Positions 1 through 8,270 are shown, numbered from the stretch's first letter. The stretch is DNA of 32,668 bases from an uncultured Acetatifactor sp. (GCA_947625475.1 CANQOL010000037.1:1-32668); one strand, 5' to 3'. Numbers and translations: made by a program. The notes: generated by a model not told the origin, from the sequence alone.

Positions 1-24
1 TGATTCCTCTATACCATAAAAAAG

Positions 25-64
25 AATAAGCCCAGACCCTGTTTATCTGGGGTATAGGCTTATT
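25..64 (-). terminator. Probable terminator of a minus-strand gene lying left of the window
   Basis: AATAAGCC (25-32) pairs perfectly with GGCTTATT (57-64), with a nested CCAGA/TCTGG pairing. Read on the minus strand the hairpin is followed by a T-rich tract (complement of the A-run at 18-24), as in a rho-independent terminator. The plus-strand side has no T-run. The gene it would serve is outside the window, so this is inferred from structure alone. Confidence 0.4.
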
Positions 65-141
65 ATACGAGGAGATATCCATTGAAAACAACTGCATGAA
101 TAAACGCAGTGGCCCGGTATGAAAAAAATTTAAATTTCCTG

Positions 142-169
142 TTGTATTTCTGAAAGTTTGTGGTATAAT
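142..169 (+). promoter_or_regulatory. Promoter of the tRNA pair (extended -10)
   Basis: A perfect TATAAT at 164-169 is preceded by TG one base upstream (TGGTATAAT), an extended -10. The -35 candidate TTGTAT at 142-147 is weak, spacing 16. The predicted start near 176 lies just ahead of the first tRNA base at 184. Confidence 0.65.
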
Positions 170-183
170 TGTCTTGTTGTTGT

Positions 184-257
184 GGAAACATAGCTCAGCT
201 GGGATGAGCGCTCGCCTGACTAGCGGGAGGCCAAGGGTTCGAGCCCCTTTGTTTCCA
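184..257 (+). tRNA. tRNA-Val, anticodon GAC
   Basis: The cloverleaf is complete: acceptor GGAAACA (184-190) with TGTTTCC (250-256) and discriminator A257; D stem GCTC/GAGC; anticodon stem CTCGC/GCGGG (211-215/223-227) around loop CTGACTA; T arm AAGGG-TTCGAGC-CCCTT (233-249). The loop gives anticodon GAC, which reads valine GUC/GUU codons. No CCA is encoded. Base 37 is U instead of the usual purine, which is odd. It is the first gene of a two-tRNA transcript ending at the terminator at 389-430. Confidence 0.93.
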
Positions 258-306
258 TCGAACCTTTGGGCGCGGCTTGGGCAGAGCGCTTGCTGGTTCA
301 TCCTTC

Positions 307-379
307 GGGGCATTAGCGCAGTTGGGAGCGTGCCACACTGGCAGTGTGGAGGTCACGGGTTCGAATCCCGTATGCTCCA
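307..379 (+). tRNA. tRNA-Ala, anticodon GGC
   Basis: Acceptor GGGGCAT (307-313) pairs with ATGCTCC (372-378) and includes a G3-U70 wobble, the classic alanine identity element; the discriminator is A379. Anticodon stem CCACA/TGTGG holds loop CTGGCAG, anticodon GGC, reading GCC. The T arm is ACGGG-TTCGAAT-CCCGT. CCA is not encoded and must be added after transcription. A spacer of 49 bases separates it from tRNA-Val; the two probably share a transcript. Confidence 0.96.
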
Positions 380-388
380 TCAGGAAAT

Positions 389-430
389 GGAAAAGGAAAA
401 GCATCTGGAGGGTGTCTTTTCCTTTTCTTT
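389..430 (+). terminator. Rho-independent terminator of the tRNA transcript
   Basis: GAAAAGGAAAAG (390-401) pairs perfectly over 12 bp with CTTTTCCTTTTC (416-427), followed by TTTATAT. It starts ten bases after the tRNA-Ala discriminator and separates the tRNAs from the dihydrofolate reductase gene. Confidence 0.85.
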
Positions 431-485
431 ATATAGAAATAATTTATCTGGAAAGTTTTTCCACAGCGGACGGGAGGATGAGGGA

Positions 486-1031
486 TTGATCGGATTGATT
501 GCAGCCAGGTCAAAAAATAATGTGATCGGAAAGGACGGCAGGATCCCCTGGAGGATCAAGGGGGAGCAAAAGCTCTTCCGGGAGCTTACCACCGGGAATA
601 CGGTGATTATGGGGCGGAAATCCTATGAGGAAATCGGGCATTCCCTGCCAAACCGCCAGAATATTGTGGTTTCCCGGACGAAGAAATTTGAGGGGGAGAA
701 TCTGGTCACCGCCGCCTCCCTTCAGGAGGCCCTGGCTCTGGCCAAGGGGCCTGATATCTATATTGCGGGAGGCTACGGCCTGTACCGGGAGGCTATCCCT
801 TACGTGGATGTGATGTATATAACCGAGGTGGATCTGACCGTGGAGGACGGGGATGTGTTTTTCCCGGAGTTTGCGGAGACGGATTTTGACGTGACGGCTG
901 GAGAGAGCGGGGGAGACGAAATCCGCTTTACCAGAACCACATATACCAGAAAGGAAGCAAAAGCCCATGAAAGTTGTGCTGCAGGAGCTGACCAAGATCT
1001 TTCCGGCCCGGAACAAAAAGTCCGGCGGTGA
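486..1031 (+). CDS. folA: Dihydrofolate reductase (TTG start, extended C-terminus)
   Basis: Dihydrofolate reductase reduces dihydrofolate to tetrahydrofolate with NADPH in the cytoplasm, supplying thymidylate and purine synthesis. From a TTG at 486 the protein opens with IGLIAARSKNNVIG and has the IPW motif near residues 20-22, TVIMGRKSYE near 38-47 and IYIAGGYGLYREAI near residue 100, all typical of the family. I chose TTG486 because the family N-terminus begins there and GGGAGG lies about 9 bases upstream; an in-frame ATG at 387 would add residues encoded by the tRNA terminator. The product is 181 residues against the usual 160-165. The normal end (about TYTRK) is followed by some 22 extra residues because the frame runs 65 bases into the next gene. 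Identity is secure; the start is likely. Confidence 0.87.
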   Translation: MIGLIAARSKNNVIGKDGRIPWRIKGEQKLFRELTTGNTVIMGRKSYEEIGHSLPNRQNIVVSRTKKFEGENLVTAASLQEALALAKGPDIYIAGGYGLYREAIPYVDVMYITEVDLTVEDGDVFFPEFAETDFDVTAGESGGDEIRFTRTTYTRKEAKAHESCAAGADQDLSGPEQKVRR

Positions 1032-2058
1032 GGTGACGGCGGCCAAAAATCTGAATTTTGAAATCCCCGACGGCGAGCTTGTCAGTCTCTTGGGGCCCTC
1101 CGGCTGCGGGAAGAGCACCACATTGAATCTGCTGTGCGGCCTGCTTAAGCCCACCGGCGGCCGGATCTTTTTCGGGGAGGAGGATGTGACGGATCTGCCG
1201 GCGGAGAAAAGAGGCGTGGGGATGGTGTTTCAGAACTATGCCCTGTATCCCCATCTGACCGTGCGGCAGAATATTCTGTTTCCCCTTCAGAACCTAAAGG
1301 GGGCGGAGCGCCCCTCCAAGGCCGAGATGCTGAGGAAGGCGGAGGAAGCGGCGGATCTTGTGCAGATTGGGGAACTGATGGACCGCAGGCCGGGGGAGCT
1401 CTCCGGCGGACAGCAGCAGAGGGTGGCCATCGCCAGGGCTTTGGTCAAGATGCCCCGGATCCTTTTGATGGACGAGCCCCTCTCCAACCTGGACGCCCGG
1501 CTCCGGCTGCAGACCAGGGAGGAAATCCGCCGGATCCAGCGGGAGACCGGCCTGACCACGGTCTTTGTGACCCACGATCAGGAGGAAGCCATGAGCATTT
1601 CCGACCGGATCATCGTCATGAAGGAGGGGGCGGTGCAGCAGATGGGCAGGCCCCAGGAGGTGTACGATGAGCCTGCCAGCCTTTTTGTAGCGAAATTCCT
1701 GGGGACGCCCCCCATCAATGTGCTGCGGGGAACCGTGAAGGGGGAGCGGCTCTATATCGGGGAGGAAGCCGTGAGGGAGGCCCCCGGCGTGCCGGAGGGA
1801 GAGGTGCTGGCCGGGATCCGGCCGGAGGGCTTTACCCTGTGCCAGGGGGGTGCTTTTACCTGCGCCCTGAAGGCGGTGGAGGTTATGGGACGGGATATCA
1901 GCGTGGTCTGTACCCATCCTGCCCTGGAGGGGGAGACCCTGCGGGCCATTATCAGCGCGGAGAACCTGGCCCAGATCGGCGGGGAGAAGGTGCGCTTTGA
2001 CCTGAAACCCGGAAAAACCTTCCTGTTTCGTCCGGATGACGGCGAGAGGATCCTGTAA
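967..2058 (+). CDS. Carbohydrate ABC transporter ATP-binding protein (UgpC/MalK/MsmX type)
   Basis: This is the cytoplasmic ATPase that powers the importer encoded by the next three genes. The ABC domain shows Walker A GPSGCGKST (43-51), Q-loop Q89 in VFQNYALYPH, signature LSGGQ (145-149), Walker B ILLMDE (165-170) with catalytic E170, a D-loop, and switch H203 in VTHDQ. The C-terminal third (about 240-363) resembles the regulatory TOBE region of MalK/UgpC proteins, and 363 residues is the usual length. The gene overlaps the 3' end of folA by 65 bases; its ATG follows AGGAAG. The permease gene starts 11 bases after its stop. The substrate cannot be told from sequence; the subfamily carries sugars, sugar alcohols or glycerol-3-phosphate, so no gene symbol is given. 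Confidence 0.92.
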   Translation: MKVVLQELTKIFPARNKKSGGEVTAAKNLNFEIPDGELVSLLGPSGCGKSTTLNLLCGLLKPTGGRIFFGEEDVTDLPAEKRGVGMVFQNYALYPHLTVRQNILFPLQNLKGAERPSKAEMLRKAEEAADLVQIGELMDRRPGELSGGQQQRVAIARALVKMPRILLMDEPLSNLDARLRLQTREEIRRIQRETGLTTVFVTHDQEEAMSISDRIIVMKEGAVQQMGRPQEVYDEPASLFVAKFLGTPPINVLRGTVKGERLYIGEEAVREAPGVPEGEVLAGIRPEGFTLCQGGAFTCALKAVEVMGRDISVVCTHPALEGETLRAIISAENLAQIGGEKVRFDLKPGKTFLFRPDDGERIL

Positions 2059-2069
2059 GGAGGGACGAG

Positions 2070-2954
2070 ATGGAAAAGAACAACCCAAAAAGCTGGCTCT
2101 ACCTTTTGCCGGCGATCCTGTTCCTGGGGGTATTCCTGGTATATCCGCTGATCGATGTGTTTGTCTACTCCTTTGAGGAGGGCTATAATTTCGCCTCTCA
2201 GACCTATCAGGGGGTGGGCCTCTACAACTATTCCTATGTGCTGCGGGATCCCTATTTCCTGCAGGCCCTGAAGAACACTTTCCTTCTGGTGATCATTACG
2301 GTGCCCCTCTCCACGGGGCTGGCCCTTTTGATCTCCCTGGGGCTGAGTTCTGTCAAGGCTCTTCGGCAGCTCTTTCAGACGGTCTATTTCCTGCCCTATG
2401 TGACCAACACCCTGGCGGTGGGGCTGGTCTTTATGATTCTGTTCAAAAAGACGGCCTACACAGACGGCTTTATCAATCAGATCCTGGGCTGGTTTGGGAT
2501 CGGCGCCGTGGATTTCATGGACGGGCCCTACTGGGCCAAGATGTTTGTGCTGTGCCTGTACACCGTCTGGATTGTGATGCCCTTCAAGATCCTGATTCTC
2601 ACCAGCGCTTTGGCCAGCGTGAATCAGGAGTACTACAATGCCGCCAGGGTGGACGGGACTTCCTCCCTGCGGATCTTTGCCCGTATCACCCTGCCCATGA
2701 TCTCGCCCACTCTGGTCTACCTGGTTATCACGGGTTTTATCGGGGCCTTCAAGGCATACAGCGACGCGGTGGCCCTCTTTGGCACCAACCTGAATGCGGC
2801 GGGGATGAACACCATTGTGGGCTATGTATATGACATGCTGTACGGCAACAGCGGCGGTTATCCTTCCTACGCTTCGGCGGCGGCCGTTCTGCTGTTTTGG
2901 ATTGTGCTGACCGTCACCTGCCTCAACCTGCTGGTCAGCGGAAAGAGGAATTAG
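2070..2954 (+). CDS. Sugar ABC transporter permease, UgpA/MalF-like
   Basis: First inner-membrane permease of the importer, 294 residues. Six hydrophobic segments are visible, starting with WLYLLPAILFLGVFLVYPL near residues 9-28. The cytoplasmic EAA-type loop that contacts the ATPase appears as EYYNAARVDGTSSL...ITLPMISP around 190-217, with a conserved alanine/glycine pattern. AAGGAGGGA sits a few bases before the ATG. It lies between the ATPase and the second permease, the usual arrangement for a CUT1-type transporter with two different permeases. The family assignment is firm; the substrate is unknown. Confidence 0.92.
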   Translation: MEKNNPKSWLYLLPAILFLGVFLVYPLIDVFVYSFEEGYNFASQTYQGVGLYNYSYVLRDPYFLQALKNTFLLVIITVPLSTGLALLISLGLSSVKALRQLFQTVYFLPYVTNTLAVGLVFMILFKKTAYTDGFINQILGWFGIGAVDFMDGPYWAKMFVLCLYTVWIVMPFKILILTSALASVNQEYYNAARVDGTSSLRIFARITLPMISPTLVYLVITGFIGAFKAYSDAVALFGTNLNAAGMNTIVGYVYDMLYGNSGGYPSYASAAAVLLFWIVLTVTCLNLLVSGKRN

Positions 2955-2981
2955 TGAAAATCACTCGGAATGGAGATTACT

Positions 2982-3857
2982 ATGGAAATGCAGACTGAGT
3001 ATGGGAAGGGGCGCCGGGCGGACCGGGCCCGGAGAGCCCTGGGAAAGACCGCCGTATATGTGCTTCTGGCCTTCTGGGCCCTGATGGTGCTGTTTCCCTT
3101 TTACTGGATGGTGCTCACCTCCGTGAAAAGCTACGGGGCCTACAACTCGGAGTATATCCCGAAGCTCTTCACCCTCTCGCCCACCCTGGAAAATTACAGG
3201 GAGGCTTTCACCGGGGTGGCCCTGGCCAGATATTTTGCCAATACCCTGATTTTTACGGTATGTACCACGGCGCTGATGCTGCTGGTGACGGTTTTGGCGG
3301 CCTATGCCTTTGCCAGGCTGGAATTTAGAGGGAAAAATGCGGTGTTCCTGCTGTTTTTGTCCCTGATGATGATTCCCACCGAGCTGGTGGTCATCACCAA
3401 CTATGTGACGGTTACGAACCTGGATCTGCGGAATACCTTTCTGGGACTGATCCTGCCCTCCGTCACATCCGTCTTTTATATCTATCTGCTGAAGGAGAAT
3501 TTTGAGCAGGTGCCGGATCAGCTCTACTACGCGGCCAAGGTGGACGGCACCTCCGATCTGAAATACCTGTTTAAGGTGATGATCCCCATCTGCAGGCCCA
3601 CTGTGGTCACCGTCACCATCCTCAAGGCTATCGAGTGCTGGAACTCCTATGTGTGGCCCAGGCTGGCCACGGACGACCCCAACTATTTTCTGGTCTCCAA
3701 CGGGATCCAGGAAATCCGGGAGAACGGCTTCGGACGGGAAAATATCCCCGCCATGATGGCTGCGGTGGTGGTCATCTCCGTGCCCCTGATCATTTTGTTT
3801 TTGATTTTCCGGCGCTCCATCATGGCCGGCGTGTCAAGAGGAGGGACCAAAGGATGA
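2982..3857 (+). CDS. Sugar ABC transporter permease, UgpE/MalG-like
   Basis: Second permease, 291 residues from ATG2982. That start is preferred over ATG2970 because GGAG at 2972-2975 lies 6 bases upstream, while nothing like a Shine-Dalgarno precedes 2970. A basic N-terminus (KGRRADRARRALGK) is followed by the first membrane segment (YVLLAFWALMVLFPFYWMVL), and the EAA-like loop reads LYYAAKVDGTSDL...IPICRP in the second half. The stop overlaps the binding-protein start as ATGA (3854-3857), so translation of the two is probably coupled. It should form a heterodimer with the preceding permease. Confidence 0.92.
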   Translation: MEMQTEYGKGRRADRARRALGKTAVYVLLAFWALMVLFPFYWMVLTSVKSYGAYNSEYIPKLFTLSPTLENYREAFTGVALARYFANTLIFTVCTTALMLLVTVLAAYAFARLEFRGKNAVFLLFLSLMMIPTELVVITNYVTVTNLDLRNTFLGLILPSVTSVFYIYLLKENFEQVPDQLYYAAKVDGTSDLKYLFKVMIPICRPTVVTVTILKAIECWNSYVWPRLATDDPNYFLVSNGIQEIRENGFGRENIPAMMAAVVVISVPLIILFLIFRRSIMAGVSRGGTKG

Positions 3858-5476
3858 GAACCGGAGCGGGAAGGAGAGGGGCGGCGCTGGCCCTGGCCCT
3901 GCTGGCGGCGGCCGCTCTGACGGGCTGCCACGGGGCCAGAGCCAGGCAGGCCTTTGAAATCTCGGAGGAATTCGATACCTCCCGGGAGTATGAGATCACC
4001 TTCTGGGCCAAGAACGATACCAACAAGACCCAGACCCAGATCTATGAGACTGCCATCTCGGATTTTCAGGAGCTTTACCCCAATATCACCGTCAATCTGC
4101 GCCTGTACACGGATTACGGCAAGATTTACAACGATGTGATCACCAATCTGTCCACGGACACCACACCCAATGTGTGCATCACCTATCCGGACCATATTGC
4201 CACCTATCTGACGGGGGAGAGCAGCGTGGTGCCCCTGGACGGGCTCTTTGCCGACGAAAAGTACGGCCTGGGGGGCAGCCAGGTGCGCTTTGATTCGCCG
4301 GCCCAGGGGGAGATTATCCCCCAGTTTCTGGAGGAATGCGCCATTTTGGGACAGCACTACGCCATTCCCTATATGCGCTCTACGGAGGCATGCTACATCA
4401 ATAAGACCTATGTGGAGAAGCTGGGCTATACCCTGCCGGATGAGCTGACCTGGGATTTTGTCTGGGAGGTGTCGGAGGCGGCCCTTGCGAGGGATGAGGC
4501 GGGCAATTTCGCGGTGAACGGCCAGAATGTGCTGATTCCTTTTATCTACAAATCCACCGACAATATGATGATCCAGATGCTGCGCCAGATGGGGGCGGAC
4601 TATTCCACAGAGGACGGGCAGATCGGGCTCTTCAACGATACCACCGCCCAGATTCTTAAGACGGTGGCGGCCCATGCACAGAGCGGTGCCTTCTCCACCT
4701 TCAAGATCTCCAGCTATCCGGCCAATTTCCTGAACGCGGGCCAGTGTATCTTTGCCATCGACTCCACGGCGGGGGCCACCTGGATGGGGAGCAGGGCTCC
4801 CCTGGTGGACATCAGCCCGGACAAGCTGGTGGACTTTGAGACGGCAGTGATGCCCATCCCACAGTTTGACCCGGAGCATCCCCGGATGATTTCCCAGGGC
4901 CCCTCCGTCTGTATTTTCAACAAACCGGATCCCCAGGAGGTGCTGGCCTCCTGGCTCTTTGCCCAATATCTTCTGACGGACCAGGTGCAGATCGCCTACG
5001 CCCAGACGGAGGGGTATGTGCCGGTGACCTCCAAGGCCCAGCAAAACCCGGAATATCAGGACTATCTTTCCCGGGGCGGGGAGGACGACGGGCTCCATTA
5101 CGATGTAAAGATCAAGGCCTCCCGGCTTTTGCTGGAGCATGTGGGGGACACCTTTGTGACGCCGGTATTCAACGGCTCCGCCTCTCTTCGGGATGCGGCG
5201 GGGCAGCTGGTGGAGGATGTGACCAAGGCAGAGCGCAGGAAGCAGAGGGTGGACGACGCCTTCTTGGAAAAGCTCTATCAGGATACGGCCTCCCTCTACC
5301 GGCTGGACCAGCTGGGAGGGGGAGCGGGCCCCTCCGGCGGGGGGGCCATTTCCGGGGAGCTTCCCCTGGCCTCCAAGGCCCTGCTGGGGTCCCTGGCTGT
5401 CATATGGCTGCTGATGGGGCTGCTGGCAGGGCGCAGGGAGCTTCTCCGGCGTCAAAAAAAGGGGGAAAATCGGTAA
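3854..5476 (+). CDS. Extracellular solute-binding lipoprotein with C-terminal membrane anchor
   Basis: Substrate-binding component of the importer, 540 residues from the ATG that overlaps the permease stop. The signal peptide has a basic start, an Ala/Leu core and lipobox ALTG-C with Cys25 as lipid attachment site. The body follows a family-1 solute-binding pattern: YEITFWAKND near 41, DFQELYPNITVNL near 68, and GQCIFAIDSTAGATW in the second half. Unusually, after a Gly/Ser/Pro-rich linker (about 488-502) the C-terminus has a hydrophobic segment near 507-527 (LLGSLAVIWLLMGLLAG) and a basic tail RRELLRRQKKGENR, as in a stop-transfer anchor. Most binding lipoproteins lack this. The protein is also longer than the common 420-450 residues. 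Ligand unknown. Confidence 0.88.
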   Translation: MRTGAGRRGAALALALLAAAALTGCHGARARQAFEISEEFDTSREYEITFWAKNDTNKTQTQIYETAISDFQELYPNITVNLRLYTDYGKIYNDVITNLSTDTTPNVCITYPDHIATYLTGESSVVPLDGLFADEKYGLGGSQVRFDSPAQGEIIPQFLEECAILGQHYAIPYMRSTEACYINKTYVEKLGYTLPDELTWDFVWEVSEAALARDEAGNFAVNGQNVLIPFIYKSTDNMMIQMLRQMGADYSTEDGQIGLFNDTTAQILKTVAAHAQSGAFSTFKISSYPANFLNAGQCIFAIDSTAGATWMGSRAPLVDISPDKLVDFETAVMPIPQFDPEHPRMISQGPSVCIFNKPDPQEVLASWLFAQYLLTDQVQIAYAQTEGYVPVTSKAQQNPEYQDYLSRGGEDDGLHYDVKIKASRLLLEHVGDTFVTPVFNGSASLRDAAGQLVEDVTKAERRKQRVDDAFLEKLYQDTASLYRLDQLGGGAGPSGGGAISGELPLASKALLGSLAVIWLLMGLLAGRRELLRRQKKGENR

Positions 5477-5493
5477 AATCGGAAAACTTGCCA

Positions 5494-5521
5494 TTGATTT
5501 CCTGAAAGTTTTGTATATAAT
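5494..5521 (+). promoter_or_regulatory. Promoter of the lipoprotein gene
   Basis: TTGATT (5494-5499), a 16-base spacer, then TATAAT (5516-5521). Together with the terminator after the gene, it suggests that the lipoprotein gene is a separate monocistronic unit. Confidence 0.6.
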
Positions 5522-5561
5522 AGGTGTGTATCCTATATCTGTTCAACGAAGGAGGACTATT

Positions 5562-6359
5562 ATGAAAAAAGGATTACTGATATCTCTGCTGGCGGCATCC
5601 CTGGTGCTGATGGGAGGCTGCGGCGCGAAGGATGAGGGCACGACTCAGGAGAGCACTGCTGTTGAGGAGAGCACTGCTTCTGAGGAAAGCAGCGCCGCTT
5701 CGGAGAGCACCGCTCCCGCCGAGGGCGTGATGACCCATGAGGAATATGTGGCGGCCGCTCTGGACACCCAGGTGACTGTGGAGACCTATGTGCAGGCCAA
5801 GCAGTCCTGGTGGGAGGATCAGGCTACCGTTTACGCCCAGAGCGAGGACGGCGCCTATTTCCTGTACAATATGGCCTGCTCCCAGGAGGACTATGACAAG
5901 CTGACCGTGGGCACCAAGATCCGCGTCACCGGCTATAAGTCCGAGTGGTCCGGGGAGGTGGAGATCACGGACGCGACCTTTGAGATTCTGGACGGCAGCT
6001 ACACGGCCGCTCCCCTGGATGTGACAGAGCTTTTGGGAACGGACGAGCTGATCAATCATCAGAATGAGTTCGTTTCCTTCACCGGCATGACGGTGGAGGC
6101 CGCCGGCCAGGATGAGTCAGGGAACGATGTGGCGTTCCTCTACAACTGGGACGGCTCCGGCCAGGAGGGGGACGATCTGTACTTCAACGTTTCCCTGAAC
6201 GGAAACACCTACACCTTCACGGTGGAGTCCTATCTGTGCGACAGCTCCACGGATGTGTACCAGGCGGTAAAGGGGCTGCAGATCGGCGATGTGATCGACC
6301 TGGAGGGCTTCCTGTACTGGTATGAGGGCGTAAATCCCCATATTACGGCGGTAAAATAA
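5562..6359 (+). CDS. Uncharacterised lipoprotein with acidic Ser/Thr linker, possible OB-fold
   Basis: The start at 5562 is set by GGAGG at 5551-5555 and by a textbook lipoprotein signal: [20 protein letters not shown] with Cys20. Residues 25-52 are a low-complexity linker of repeated EST/EESTA units, as in cell-surface spacers. The rest (to residue 265) is acidic and rich in beta-forming segments such as [31 protein letters not shown] and [11 protein letters not shown], which look like two OB-fold-like repeats; this is impression only. It should sit on the outer face of the membrane. It has its own promoter and terminator, so it need not belong to the ABC transporter upstream. Function unknown. 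Confidence 0.85.
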   Translation: MKKGLLISLLAASLVLMGGCGAKDEGTTQESTAVEESTASEESSAASESTAPAEGVMTHEEYVAAALDTQVTVETYVQAKQSWWEDQATVYAQSEDGAYFLYNMACSQEDYDKLTVGTKIRVTGYKSEWSGEVEITDATFEILDGSYTAAPLDVTELLGTDELINHQNEFVSFTGMTVEAAGQDESGNDVAFLYNWDGSGQEGDDLYFNVSLNGNTYTFTVESYLCDSSTDVYQAVKGLQIGDVIDLEGFLYWYEGVNPHITAVK

Positions 6360-6375
6360 TAAGGAACAGGGATGG

Positions 6376-6421
6376 AAAAGAGGGTCCTTCCGGGGCAAAA
6401 GAGGGAGGGATCCTCTTTTTT
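6376..6421 (+). terminator. Rho-independent terminator after the lipoprotein gene
   Basis: AAAAGAGGGTCC (6376-6387) pairs with GGATCCTCTTTT (6408-6419) over 12 bp with one G-U, and the T-run continues to 6421. Confidence 0.85.
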
Positions 6422-6454
6422 CACAGGTTTTACAGATCTGTAAAGAAAAAAACC

Positions 6455-6483
6455 TTGACACCCTTCCCCATCTGTTGTATGAT
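6455..6483 (+). promoter_or_regulatory. Strong sigma-A type promoter of the ylxM-ffh operon
   Basis: Consensus TTGACA (6455-6460), exactly 17 bases, then TATGAT (6478-6483). The predicted start near 6490 gives a leader of about 40 bases before ylxM. It lies just after the preceding terminator. Confidence 0.85.
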
Positions 6484-6532
6484 AGCAACAGTGTTTTGCA
6501 CGGCACGGGCGGAAAGCGGTTTGGACGGCGGT

Positions 6533-6886
6533 ATGGAAAAGATTGTAAGGCAGGCCCTTCTGTACGATTTTTACGGGGAACTGTTGACGGAGCATCAGAG
6601 GAATATCTATGAGGACGCGGTGTTTAACGATCTGTCCCTGGGGGAGATTGCCGGGGAGCGGGGGATCAGCCGTCAGGGCGTCCATGATCTGATCCACAGG
6701 TGCGACAGGGCCCTGGAGGAATATGAGGAAAAGCTCCACCTGGTGGAAAAGTTTGAGCTGGCCAAGGGCAGGGTGCGGCGCATCCTGGAGCTGGCTCAGG
6801 AGACCGAAGGGGAGAGGCCGGAGAGCGAGAGCGGGAGATTTCGGGAGATTTGCCGGATTTCCCGGGAGCTTTTAGAGGAATTATAG
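6533..6886 (+). CDS. ylxM: YlxM family SRP-associated DNA-binding-like protein
   Basis: 117 residues from ATG6533, where the conserved N-terminus [20 protein letters not shown] begins. A helix-turn-helix is visible at about residues 38-60 ([20 protein letters not shown]), followed by the long helix [19 protein letters not shown]. YlxM is found next to ffh across Gram-positive bacteria and is thought to modulate the signal recognition particle. Here ffh follows 16 bases later on the same transcript. The Shine-Dalgarno (GGACGG) is weak. An upstream extension of the frame would run into the promoter, so it is rejected. Confidence 0.9.
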   Translation: MEKIVRQALLYDFYGELLTEHQRNIYEDAVFNDLSLGEIAGERGISRQGVHDLIHRCDRALEEYEEKLHLVEKFELAKGRVRRILELAQETEGERPESESGRFREICRISRELLEEL

Positions 6887-6902
6887 GGCAGAGGACGGAT
6901 GC

Positions 6903-8270
6903 ATGGCATTTGAGAGCTTAACGGATAAACTGCAGAATGTGTTCCGCAGCCTGCGAAGCAAGGGGCGCCTCACACAGGAGGACGTAAAGACCGCCCTAAA
7001 GGAGGTCAAGATGGCTCTCCTGGAGGCGGATGTAAACTTCAAGGTGGTCAAGCAGTTTGTGAACACTGTGGAGGAGCGGGCCGTGGGACAGGACGTGATG
7101 AACGGACTCAATCCCGGCCAGATGGTGATCAAGATCGTCCATGAGGAACTGATCGCCCTCATGGGCTCCGAGACCACGGAGCTGGCCTTTCAGCCCGGCA
7201 AGGCGGTTACGGTGATCATGATGGCGGGCCTTCAGGGCGCCGGCAAGACTACAGCCACCGCCAAGATCGCAGGCAACCTAAAGCGCAAGGGCAAGAAATC
7301 CCTGCTGGCGGCCTGCGACGTGTACCGGCCGGCCGCTGTGGAACAGCTCAAGATCAACGGCGCCAGGCAGGAGGTGGAGGTCTTTTCCCTGGGAACGGAC
7401 CGTAAGCCTGCGGAGATTGCAAAAGAGGCAGTGGCCTACGCGGAGAAAAACGGCCACAATGTGGTGATTTTGGATACCGCCGGCCGGCTTGCCGTGGACG
7501 AGGCCATGATGGCGGAGCTGGAGGAGATCCGGTCCGCTGTGACGGTGCACCAGGTCCTTCTGGTGGTGGACGCCATGACCGGTCAGGACGCGGTGAACGT
7601 GGCCAAGGCATTTGACGAGCGCATCGGCATCGACGGGGTGGTGCTCACCAAAATGGACAGCGACACCAGAGGCGGCGCGGCTCTTTCCATCAAGGCGGTG
7701 ACGGGCAAGCCGATCCTCTTTGTGGGCATGGGGGAGAAGCTCACGGATATGGAGCAGTTTTACCCCGACCGCATGGCCAGCCGGATCCTGGGCATGGGGG
7801 ATGTGCTCTCCCTGATCGAAAAGGCCCAGGCCAATCTGGATCTGGACGAGGAGAAGGGCCGGGAGATGGCCGGCCGTATGAAGAAGGGCAAGTTCGATTT
7901 CGAGGACTACCTGGAGAGCATGAAGCAGATGCGGAAGATGGGCGGGCTGGGCAGTCTCTTAAGTATGCTGCCCGGGCTGGGAGCCGGAGCCGCACAGCTG
8001 GAGTCCCAGATCGACGAAAAGCAGCTGGCCCATATCGAGGCCATCATCCTGTCCATGACGCCCCAGGAGCGGCGCAATCCCAAGCTCTTAAACCCCAAGC
8101 GCAAGTTCCGGATTGCCAAGGGGGCAGGGGTGGATATCAGCCAGGTGAACCGCCTGGTCAAGCAGTTTGAGCAGAGCCAGAAGCTGATGAAGCAGTTTGG
8201 CGGCGGCAAAAGGGGCAGAGGCATGTTCGGAGGGCTGCCGGGCATGGGCAGGGGGAAGTTCCCCTTTTAG
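6903..8270 (+). CDS. ffh: Signal recognition particle GTPase Ffh (SRP54)
   Basis: Ffh binds signal sequences and the SRP RNA and delivers nascent chains to the FtsY receptor at the membrane. The 455-residue protein has the N domain, the G domain with P-loop GLQGAGKTT (109-117), DTAGR and TKMDSDTRGG motifs, and a methionine-rich M domain. That domain carries the finger loop MGGLGSLLSMLPGLG and the RNA-binding MTPQERRNPKLLNPKRKFRIAKG segment near 380-405. The tail (GGGKRGRGMFGGLPGMGRG) is the usual Gly/Met-rich end. It shares the ylxM promoter and precedes rpsP by 74 bases. The SRP RNA gene is not in the window. Confidence 0.97.
   Translation: MAFESLTDKLQNVFRSLRSKGRLTQEDVKTALKEVKMALLEADVNFKVVKQFVNTVEERAVGQDVMNGLNPGQMVIKIVHEELIALMGSETTELAFQPGKAVTVIMMAGLQGAGKTTATAKIAGNLKRKGKKSLLAACDVYRPAAVEQLKINGARQEVEVFSLGTDRKPAEIAKEAVAYAEKNGHNVVILDTAGRLAVDEAMMAELEEIRSAVTVHQVLLVVDAMTGQDAVNVAKAFDERIGIDGVVLTKMDSDTRGGAALSIKAVTGKPILFVGMGEKLTDMEQFYPDRMASRILGMGDVLSLIEKAQANLDLDEEKGREMAGRMKKGKFDFEDYLESMKQMRKMGGLGSLLSMLPGLGAGAAQLESQIDEKQLAHIEAIILSMTPQERRNPKLLNPKRKFRIAKGAGVDISQVNRLVKQFEQSQKLMKQFGGGKRGRGMFGGLPGMGRGKFPF

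Noticed and set aside
195..513. Minus-strand ORFs across the tRNA genes (peptides with GFEPVTST and GIRTRDLHTASVARSQLR)
   Set aside because: These are the well-known false translations of tRNA genes read on the opposite strand.
3683..5494. 603-codon minus-strand open frame
   Set aside because: It is the shadow of the binding-protein gene in G+C-rich DNA; it has no domain, and the plus-strand gene has a lipobox, ribosome binding site and operon context.
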